Position numbers and translations under genes: made by a program
The notes under the pieces: model-generated
Seen by the model: only the letters and a program-made list of their open reading frames with translations
What the model was told of the DNA's origin: nothing
Database searches by the model: none
Shown: piece by piece, positions 25,175-32,497 of the stretch
Position numbering within the stretch: the first letter of the stretch is position 1
Layout: the number at the start of each line of letters is the position of its first letter
DNA from: Sphaeroforma sirkka
Lineage: Eukaryota; Opisthokonta; Ichthyosporea; Ichthyophonida
NCBI GenBank assembly: GCA_001586965.3
Contig: LUCW03001443.1
Span: forward strand, 90,001 to 122,497
Reading direction: 5' to 3'
DNA length: 32,497 nt

Positions 25175-26202
25175 AACCCGTGAGTCTGTGTAGCAGTGGC
25201 CCTGTTTCATAGCCTTGTATTTATATAATTTAGAAGACTATGCCTGTTTTTTGTTTGTTTTTTTATGTATATATTTATATGCAAAACATGAAAAAAAAAT
25301 ATGATCCACAATCCACATCATAACCACATGGGATTTTGGCACATGCTAAATTGTCCAACTTATTTTGTGTTAGAAACTTAGAATAAATACCTTCTTGTAT
25401 CAATTGCCTTCCAAATATAAATTGAAACATTTATTCTCTTTTGATTTTTTTAACAAAAAAAGTTTAAATATTTACCTTATTCAAAAAAGAGGCATATGTA
25501 GTCTTTTTTTATTATTTTTTTTTTTAAAACAATGAGACACATCATTTGTATTTTAAAGAATGGCTTTTTTAATTTGGCACACCAGATAACAGGGCCTAAA
25601 AGTCCCGGATACTGGAGTCCTGGACAGAGGACTGTGCCACTGTGGAGTGTAGAGTGTAGACACCTATTCTACATTGCTGGGGCCGGGGCGGAGACTGGTT
25701 GGTGGCGAATAAACTGGCGATTCTAAAAATATGACAAAAATTTACATAGCACCAGGAGTCCGGGACTGGCGAGTGGCGACTACTCCAACTGTCTACTATC
25801 CAGTATCTGATGAATACTACCGCGAAATATTTTTTATGATAAAAAACAAGTACTCTAAAATTAAAAGGCAACTTGCGAAGTTCCGAGTCGCGATGAGCCG
25901 ATGAATGATGATCGGTGTTAAAAATATAATATGGTGATGGCCAGTTTGGCAGTACTGCCCAGTGCTCGCTGATGACTGGGTAGTGGGCAGTACACACTGC
26001 AGGAGCCAGTAGTCACTATGATAAGCAGTCACTAAACAGTGGACACTGGACACTGGTGACACTGATGGTATTTGGGTTTTATGGGCTTGCCTTTTTAGAA
26101 ATATCTGCTTTGATTCTTGCATTGCAAGTTTGGATTGAGACTCTAGTCTCGAGTCTCTACTCTCTACTACTACTGATAGATGTAGCACAGGAAAATAAAT
26201 AG

Positions 26203-26229
26203 TTGAGACTTGAGACTTGAGACTTGAGA
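26203..26229. repeat. TTGAGAC heptamer repeat
   Basis: Three to four tandem copies of TTGAGAC/ACTTGAG. A GAGACT/AGTCTC inverted pair lies about 70 bases upstream. No gene. Confidence 0.75.
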
Positions 26230-28077
26230 GCTATTTTTAATTTTCAAACTTGGACCTTTATCCAATAGTCTACTCTTGTACTTAATACTTACTACTACTA
26301 CATATATACTCTCTTTAGTAGACTCACTCTCTACTCTTCCTACAGTAGAGGAGATTATAGAGTGACTAAGACTGAGTGAGAGGGGTCATGGCCCTTAGCC
26401 TCTAGGGCTTGGGTGGAACTTTGGAAGTTCTATACAACAATATATGGATATGTATTTACAACTTTGTCTGTAGTTCAGACTTCAGAGAGAGGGCCTTGGG
26501 GCTTGGGTGGAAGTTCTATACCTATGTCAACAACTTCGTCTGAAGTTCAGAAGTCAGAGTCAGAGTCTCAGTCTCTCACACAGTCTTAACTCCTAAGTCC
26601 TCATCATTGGGGCCTAAAGAGTTAGTCGCGGGTCGCTAATAAACTGCCAGTGCCAGGCTAGTGTCAGTCGGCAGGACTTTGCCTATACGACACCCGTCAC
26701 TATAAAACTATTAACGACAGAGCCAGCGTCCAAAACCGCGTACACTTCGCAAATAAATTCTTTACCGATACAATAAAGTATCATTTTTCGGTACATAATC
26801 TGATATAGAATACAACGCTTCAGACTAGAGAGCGAGAACCAATGTTCTGTTTTAAAATTCTGTCCAACTTGTGAGCGTGAATTCGTGGATTCATACTTCT
26901 GAATATTATAAAAAGTATCGTTTCATACATAGCCTTCTTAAGTATACAAGAAGATCAGAAGACTATGTAAAATATGATCGTTTGATTTGCACAATTGCAC
27001 TGTAGTTCAACAATGTTGAATTTGGGGTTTGTCCCGTTCTGTTTTGGTTTAATTTCAGGTCCAAGGGATTTTGTCCTATTCTCTGTGATTTTATTAACCG
27101 CATTTATTTTTTTAGGACATAAATTCAAAATAATTTCACTCGATTCATATACATAGGCATATTTACATAGGAATACAAGGGCTCGGGTGTTAATATTTCT
27201 ATAGTGACGGGTGTCTTTAGATTAAGTCGACCAGAGGGCCGGTGCCACCGGCGCCTAGCCTCCATTTTTTTTTTTAAAATATACTAAAATGACTCACCTG
27301 GAGGCTGGTCAAGTGGTCATCAACTCATCAGATATGTATTTTTTAGAAAATAAATAGAAATCAAAGTTGGTTGAAACTTGGAAGCCTTGAAAGGATGAAC
27401 AGGTGAAAACATGTGTTTTTTACCTTCTCAAATATTTACTCAGAAAGCCTGTCAGGTATTTTTTATATATTAAATATACAAAATACAAACTCCCAGTCTC
27501 CCTGCTCCCACACACGCACAGTAGTATTTTTTTTTAAATACAGTAAAGTCCCGACGCGTGTCGTACTTGCGTCGTAAAGTCGAGATGTAACAGTTCACAT
27601 TTCACAATTCACACTTCACAGTATTTACAAGCTTTAACTGATCACTAATCAGTGTGAGCAGTTGCGCACACACTCGAATGTCTGCGAGCCTGCGGCCCTG
27701 CGCCCTTAGCGGCTCAGCCATGGGACCCTGAGGGCCTGGCTACCTGAGCCTAACCTTAAAACGTGTAACTTTCCTACGTTTGATTTCTACCCGTGTATTA
27801 CTATAGTTCGGTCCAGCATACATGAGAATGAGGTAAATTCTACTAGGTCTAAATGTTGTCAAGATTTGCCCTTAAATATACTTGCTCGTTCTTTGATCTA
27901 TACAGCATGATGTGGCCAAGTATATAGTAGTAGGTGCACTATGTAGGTCACTCTAGTCGTTTTTTAGGCCAATATTGTATTATGTACGTTCCGACGTTGC
28001 AGATAAACGTTAATCTATGATCGTAAACCCCTATAGCAGAACGGTACGAGGTAATAGGCTGCGACGCTGCGTAGTAG

Positions 28078-28101
28078 GGCCTGGCGGCCCAGGCCCCAGG
28101 C
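28078..28101. repeat. GC-rich hairpin GGCCTGG-CGGC-CCAGGCC
   Basis: A perfect 7-bp stem (28078-28084 with 28089-28095) around a 4-base loop, followed by a second CCAGGCC. It shares the GGCCTGG core with islands at 5637 and about 28974. Confidence 0.65.
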
Positions 28102-28489
28102 CGTTTGGCACTTCGCCCCTGCAAATTTGCAACTGGAACAGTCAACTAATAATGATACGAGACTGAGAGTACTGGAGTAAATAATAGAAATTATCACTAA
28201 TCGGATATTGATGTTTTTTTTTTTAAATTTCGGCATTTAAAAATGTTATTCGTTTCATTTTGTTGTTGTTGTTTTTTAAAAACAAAGCAAAAACTATAAC
28301 CTTGTGTATTGTAAGTTATGTAACTATTTGTTATTGTTTTAAAAAATACTCTCTTGTGTGATGAGAGCGCGACAGGCGGCGACAACCGTGACTCAATGAG
28401 TACTCAGTGATGGACTGATGGATATATAACAAATAGATAGCAATCGATTTATAAAATATAGAGCATTAAATAATAATAAAAAGCCACTT

Positions 28490-28745
28490 TTTTGTGACTG
28501 TTACTGACTCACTGTGAGTCTGTGTCTGTGTGATGACTGCGAAAGTGCAAACACGACACTCCAACAGTGTTGACACTGATAATTGTTGACTGTATAGTGT
28601 ACTGACTGTAGTAATTTACACCAACTATTTGAGTGTTAACTGTGTATTGTTCACATACCTTTTTGTCGTATGTTGATCACTGTTGACTCACTTCAAAGTC
28701 ACTTGACTGTCTGTTTACGTTTAGTGTTGACACTTGACTGTTGTC
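28490..28745. repeat. Cryptically simple DNA rich in TGACTG/GTTGACAC words
   Basis: Words such as TGACTG, GTTGACAC, TGTTGACT and GTGTTAACTG recur many times without a fixed period. The open frame starting near 28670 overlaps it and has no recognisable features. Confidence 0.5.
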
Positions 28746-30111
28746 ATTTATTTGTCAAATGTTGTTTATTTTATAATGTGCAGAACTGTAGATACCACGT
28801 GGCACGTGCTAGTCATATTTTATATTCGAAGAGGATCATGCTGGTTGCTGGCATGCCTCCATTACTCATTGCCCTTTTCTCTCTGGCGAGTCTGGAACTC
28901 TGCTGGAGGGTAGACTCTTGGAGTTTGACTCTGAGTCTGAGGAGTGGAGTAGAGAGTGGGGAGTGGGGACCCTGGGGCCTGGGCGGCCTAGCCTCTGCCC
29001 TCTGGCGATGCGACGTTCAAAAAAGGCAATTTTTCTGAACACATTTGAATTTGTTTGAATCGTAGATAACGCAAAATTCAGATTTCAGGACCATCAGAAG
29101 GAGTCAACGCACGGCCAACAGCCATAGCAACATTTTTTTTTTTAATGAAAAAAGAGCACCACTACCAGTTGCTATAAGGGCCCAGATCCCAGGACGGTAG
29201 GACCCCACCTGTCATGGCGGCCTGGTACATGGCCCCCCATGCGGCCGTGGGGCCCGTTTTTGTATATAAAGCAATTTTCTATTTTGTTTTTATTAAAAGA
29301 AAGAACTCTAATAAATTGCAGCCTTTTTATAAATATTGATGTGTTGAACTGTGTTGATTGATGAATTGTTTTGGATTTTTGGGTTTTCATTTGTTTTTAA
29401 AAAAACAAACGACAATGATGACATTTTACACGTTTAAAAAAAAATGTGTGTGCTGTAAATAAATACATCACAAAATACGTCTGTATGTAGTTGATTTTGT
29501 TTTAAAAAAAATTATATAGGGAATATAAAAAAACAAACAGTCATACATGTTATTTGTTTTTAAAAAAAGACAATGTATATTCTTTTGGTAAACAATCCAT
29601 ATATTCTTGGGAGTAGAAAATACCTTTTGGGTTTTTTTATAACACTATCAAATCGTAATCTGTCTCCGTGTCCCGGACTCCCGTGAAGCCGTGACTGTGA
29701 GTTTGTGATTCCGACTGCCGACACTCCGTTGACCGTTGTAAATATCTAAAAATTTGGTTTCTGAGCTCGTTCGTTTGCAACAACGATTCTGTAATTGTAT
29801 TAGAGTTTTAAAAATAAAATACTTCGATATATTGTAAATAAAATATGGGACAGACAAGCCAAAAGGATCCACGACGTCTACGAGAGTCCACGACTCCACG
29901 ACTGATCATCATTTTTGCCATTTTTGTTTCAAAGTAGAAAGCTATGATTTTTCTTGTTCAAAAACGGTATGTTTTGTACAGCACAGGGGCCACAGGCTGC
30001 ACAGCACAAAACAAGCGGCCAGGTGCAGTTTCTTTAGTTCTTTGCTGTAGATATGCAGTGTATTTTACATTTAGGAGAATTCAAGAGAAAGCCATCAAAG
30101 TTTCAAAGTAC

Positions 30112-30117
30112 TATAAA
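30112..30117 (+). promoter_or_regulatory. TATA box of the GH114-like gene
   Basis: TATAAA lies 58 bases upstream of the ATG at 30170. Distance and match suit a core promoter with a leader of roughly 25-30 bases. Confidence 0.5.
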
Positions 30118-30169
30118 TTGAGGTGCTGCGAAGCCATTTTCTAACACTGACACAAACTTGTATTCCAAT

Positions 30170-31042
30170 ATGATGTCCATAAAAGCTTCCGTTTTACTAC
30201 TAGCACTTGCTTGCTACACAAACGCAAAGGCACTCTCGAAACGTGGCTACAGATCTTCTACAGAAACCATCTGCAACCGTGCATGGTCCAATAGTGGTTC
30301 AAGCGGAAAGACTGACTGTACAGGAGCTGATTGGATTTTCTCTTCGGCAGGTGACAGAAGCAGTGCAGTGTCAGCTGGATTAAAAAATCATGCCGTTACA
30401 TCCATGGCCTACTTGTCTGTAGGCACTGTAAACACAGACTTTCCTGCAGACCCTAGGCTATCTGCCTATACCTGGGAGGAAAACAGTGATTCAAATGGCA
30501 ATGGAGGACTTTGGGGGGATCATTGGTTTAACCCAGATGATCTTGTACCACATATCTTGCCCATAATGAAAGACATCATGGACGACTACAAAGCGCAGGG
30601 CTTCAATGCAATCAGCACAGACAATGCCAAACCATCAGACGCAGTAACTGATAATGATTCAGTAGCTGCAAGGCATCGTGCGAATGACCGCATTGACCCA
30701 CGATATGTCGAATACATGGAAGGCATCGTAGACTATGCACATTCTATTGGTATGAAAGTGGCGTTGAAGAACCCTTCCTTCTATGTGAACGAACCTAGTA
30801 TAATACACAAATTCGATGCTTATATTGTCGAATCCCTCTTCAACTGGTACCCGTATGATATTGACAACTACAACGGCAGTCCTAATCTACTCGCTGGATC
30901 AAAACCTATGTGGATATTCCAATATGAGGGTATCAATGGGTTGAGTAATTCAAAATTGCGAGAACGAATGGTGGAGCAAGGCGTGGAAACGACATACATG
31001 GATACCAACAATGGTTGGGTGGAATTCCATGCCACTCAGTAG
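30170..31042 (+). CDS. Secreted GH114-like TIM-barrel glycosidase (290 aa)
   Basis: An intronless frame starting at the first ATG (a second follows directly at 30173). Residues 1-20 form a signal peptide (MMSIKASVLLLALACYTNAK), followed by ALSKR, a possible dibasic propeptide cut. The body has the order of strands and motifs of glycoside hydrolase family 114 (endo-alpha-1,4-polygalactosaminidase): AYLSVGTVNTDFPADPR near 80-96, LWGDHWFN near 114-121, GFNAISTDNAKPSD near 144-157 with the Asp-Asn pair typical of the active-site strand, GMKVALKNP near 194-202, and DAYIVESLFNW near 216-226. Family members cleave galactosamine-rich polysaccharides. The call rests on motif order, not a database hit, so another TIM-barrel family is possible. 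A single exon next to a 26-exon gene, and a family common in bacteria and fungi, fit horizontal transfer as an inference. Confidence 0.65.
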   Translation: MMSIKASVLLLALACYTNAKALSKRGYRSSTETICNRAWSNSGSSGKTDCTGADWIFSSAGDRSSAVSAGLKNHAVTSMAYLSVGTVNTDFPADPRLSAYTWEENSDSNGNGGLWGDHWFNPDDLVPHILPIMKDIMDDYKAQGFNAISTDNAKPSDAVTDNDSVAARHRANDRIDPRYVEYMEGIVDYAHSIGMKVALKNPSFYVNEPSIIHKFDAYIVESLFNWYPYDIDNYNGSPNLLAGSKPMWIFQYEGINGLSNSKLRERMVEQGVETTYMDTNNGWVEFHATQ

Positions 31043-31815
31043 AAAACGCACCTTAGAACCATAGAACAATTATCGATACTGTCAAAGATCTTTATGTGGA
31101 TATTATCGCGCTGACTGTGCACAGCAACACCGTTTCCAAGAATTATGGAGTATGCATGTATCCGCTGGATGGAACGCCACGCGAGAGTATACTCTGACCA
31201 ATAAATGGTTCTTTGTAGTAGTCGACTACGAGGATAACCTGTTTTGGCAACCTTTCCTACACTGACTTAATAAATAATCAATATTTTTCACGTTGTGAAC
31301 CTTTGAGAATAAATAATATCTGTTGTCAATTCGATATATGCGAAACTCATACATTTACATCTATTAAAAACATGATGATACTCGTGTCCGCAATGAACGA
31401 GCATTCTTAACTCTGCGATATCGTCCACGAACTTTTGAGGTATTTGATGTATATATTCTACTTAGTATATTATTAGCCCACCCCGCTCTACTATAGCGCA
31501 GTTGTTAATAATGTAACACCCCATTTTACCTAACGGACCCTATGGAGCATGGAAGATTTGAATGTACTAAATCAGGGTCAATACCCCTTCACTTACTATT
31601 TTTCACCACTAGCCCTACTCATGTATACTACATGCTCTAATATATATACGCGCCTCTTACAGCAGCATTGCGTGATATACACACAGTCGTCACCGCGCCA
31701 GCTCGCGTCACAAACACAGACACACAGACAGAGTGCGAAAGGAAGAGAGCAAAAAGTCATGCAAAGCATCAAGGGCAGTAAATACTAGCGTATTAGTAGT
31801 ATATATAGCATCTAA
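31043..31815. other. Intergenic region between convergent genes, with poly(A) signals
   Basis: AATAAA at 31200-31205 (about 160 bases after the GH114-like stop) and again near 31270 and 31310 are plus-strand 3'-end candidates. The rest is AT-rich without a gene; the open frame at 31549-31788 has no supporting features. Confidence 0.55.
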
Positions 31816-31821
31816 TTTATT
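31816..31821 (-). terminator. Poly(A) signal overlapping the SPCS1 stop codon
   Basis: On the minus strand the last codon and stop read AAA-TAA-A, so AATAAA spans 31821-31816 and overlaps the TAA. No other minus-strand AATAAA was noticed just downstream. If functional, the 3' untranslated region would be very short. Confidence 0.45.
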
Positions 31822-32005
31822 TTGCTTGACTTGATGAGTCAGCTGGGAGCCACTTGACAGGATCCTTCGCATAGAAGGGCCAGGGCGGAATAGTCAACAA
31901 GAAGGTGATTGCCGCGCCCACTCCAAAGACGATCATGGACTTTTCGAAGGACTGCTCGTGGTATCCATACAGGACTGCGATGATACCACTGACCGAGAGG
32001 ATTAC
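31817..32005 (-). CDS. SPCS1: Signal peptidase complex subunit 1 (SPC12), terminal exon
   Basis: The minus strand from an acceptor (TTGTCAG, just above 32005) to TAA at 31817-31819 encodes 62 residues. They read VILSVSGIIAVLYGYHEQSF, then a second hydrophobic segment, then LLTIPPWPFYAKDPVKWLPA. This matches the human SPCS1 arrangement: two membrane spans, YGY between them, and the hallmark LTLPPWPxYRRHPLKWLP. SPCS1 is a small non-catalytic ER-membrane subunit of the complex that removes signal peptides. The N-terminal exon (expected to end near a GQKLAE-like segment) was not found up to the window edge, so the gene is partial. The gene converges with the GH114-like gene. Confidence 0.93.
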   Translation of the reverse strand, partial: VILSVSGIIAVLYGYHEQSFEKSMIVFGVGAAITFLLTIPPWPFYAKDPVKWLPADSSSQAK

Positions 32006-32381
32006 CTGACAAGAAATATGATTTTGAATACTTTGAGTTGATGGGATGGTTGTCGACCGCAGCTAAATATCCACAAACGAACCAACAATAAAAAGCTAGC
32101 CGAAACCATGCATACGACACAAAGCTTGCGAGCTGTAAGATTTGTATTCGATCAAACGAAGTAAACTACACCCTGAAGGTCATATAGAAGTACCGATGTG
32201 ATTTTTCTACGATTATACATCGATGTCAAATAGGGCCCGTTAAAACAAAACTTTTGACAAAACTTTTAACCCAAAATAACGGTTTACCAAAAAGAAACAC
32301 ATATTAGGACAATGTCAATGTTTGTACTATCGAACAAACAACCCCATATTGCACAGTATAAATACAAAAGACTGAATATAT

Positions 32382-32477
<96 letters not shown>

Positions 32478-32497
32478 GTATATATGCAGATAAACTT
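32006..32497 (-). other. SPCS1 intron (incomplete in window)
   Basis: From the acceptor before 32005 to the window edge I see no exon matching the SPCS1 N-terminus. The minus-strand open frame covering 31839-32120 is a shadow in the wrong frame. The right part is the TA microsatellite. Confidence 0.6.
32376..32480. repeat. TA microsatellite at window end
   Basis: About 100 bases of almost pure TA with one or two interruptions, inside the SPCS1 intron. Confidence 0.95.

Larger units (their letters stand above)
25175..30111. other. Gene-free intergenic stretch with GC-rich islands and homopolymer runs
   Basis: Nearly 5 kb without a protein-like frame. The longest minus-strand frames (25596-25997 and 25817-26188) overlap each other and have no domain or signal features. 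GC-rich islands sit in AT-rich DNA near 27234-27262, 27680-27750, 28077-28120, 28965-29006 and 29178-29256. T-runs followed by AAA recur (near 25509, 27267, 27525, 28214, 29130). A TTGAGAC array lies at 26203-26229, and a tract of GTTGAC/TGACTG words at about 28490-28740. No RNA gene or mobile-element protein was seen. Confidence 0.65.

Noticed and set aside
25596-26188. Two overlapping minus-strand frames of 133 and 123 codons
   Set aside because: Overlap in different frames, no signal or domain, and lie in low-complexity intergenic DNA.
31839-32120. 93-codon minus-strand frame at the right edge
   Set aside because: It overlaps the SPCS1 exon in a different frame; the conserved SPCS1 frame and acceptor explain the region.

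Overview
This window is nuclear DNA from an intron-rich eukaryote. Coding regions are split by GT-AG introns (mean near 520 bp in the central gene), poly(A) signals sit close behind stop codons, TATA-like boxes precede start codons, and long TA/CA microsatellites are common. No bacterial operon, rRNA or convincing tRNA is visible. An antistasin-like secreted protein and a strongly animal-like 5-oxoprolinase suggest an opisthokont. An animal or a unicellular holozoan (for example an ichthyosporean) would fit, but the sequence alone does not settle the lineage.

Layout from left to right: (1) The 3' part of an unidentified plus-strand gene (from base 1, coiled-coil-like, possible further exon to 888, poly(A) signal at 1169). 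(2) A TA/CA microsatellite block at 1540-2042. (3) Two minus-strand genes in tandem for secreted cysteine-rich proteins: an 85-residue protein (2271-2528) and a 327-residue protein (2748-3731) with two six-cysteine modules, four WNVP repeats and a C-terminal antistasin-like module. (4) A 2.4 kb gene-free stretch with foldbacks, direct repeats and low-complexity DNA. (5) A complete 5-oxoprolinase gene (OPLAH) at 6205-23054 on the plus strand. I reconstructed 26 exons whose phases all agree; they give 1,285 residues, close to the 1,288 of human OPLAH. Its introns hold a long TA tract, three minisatellites, a duplicated splice donor and what looks like a decayed copy of exon 21. (6) A 7 kb gene-free stretch (23076-30111) with a three-copy 77-bp repeat, foldbacks, GC-rich islands sharing core words with those near 4-6 kb, and homopolymer T/A palindromes. 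(7) A single-exon gene (30170-31042) for a secreted GH114-like glycosidase. (8) Convergent to it, the terminal exon of SPCS1, a signal peptidase complex subunit (31817-32005, minus strand), whose upstream exon(s) I could not find; the window ends in a TA microsatellite within its intron.

The genes do not form a pathway. OPLAH acts in glutathione turnover in the cytosol and SPCS1 in the ER membrane. The three other proteins appear to be secreted and would pass through the signal peptidase complex, but that link is general, not evidence of a local system. The least ordinary coding items are the secreted cysteine-rich proteins at 2.3-3.7 kb and the GH114-like gene. The least ordinary non-coding items are the decayed exon copy and the dispersed GC-rich islands.
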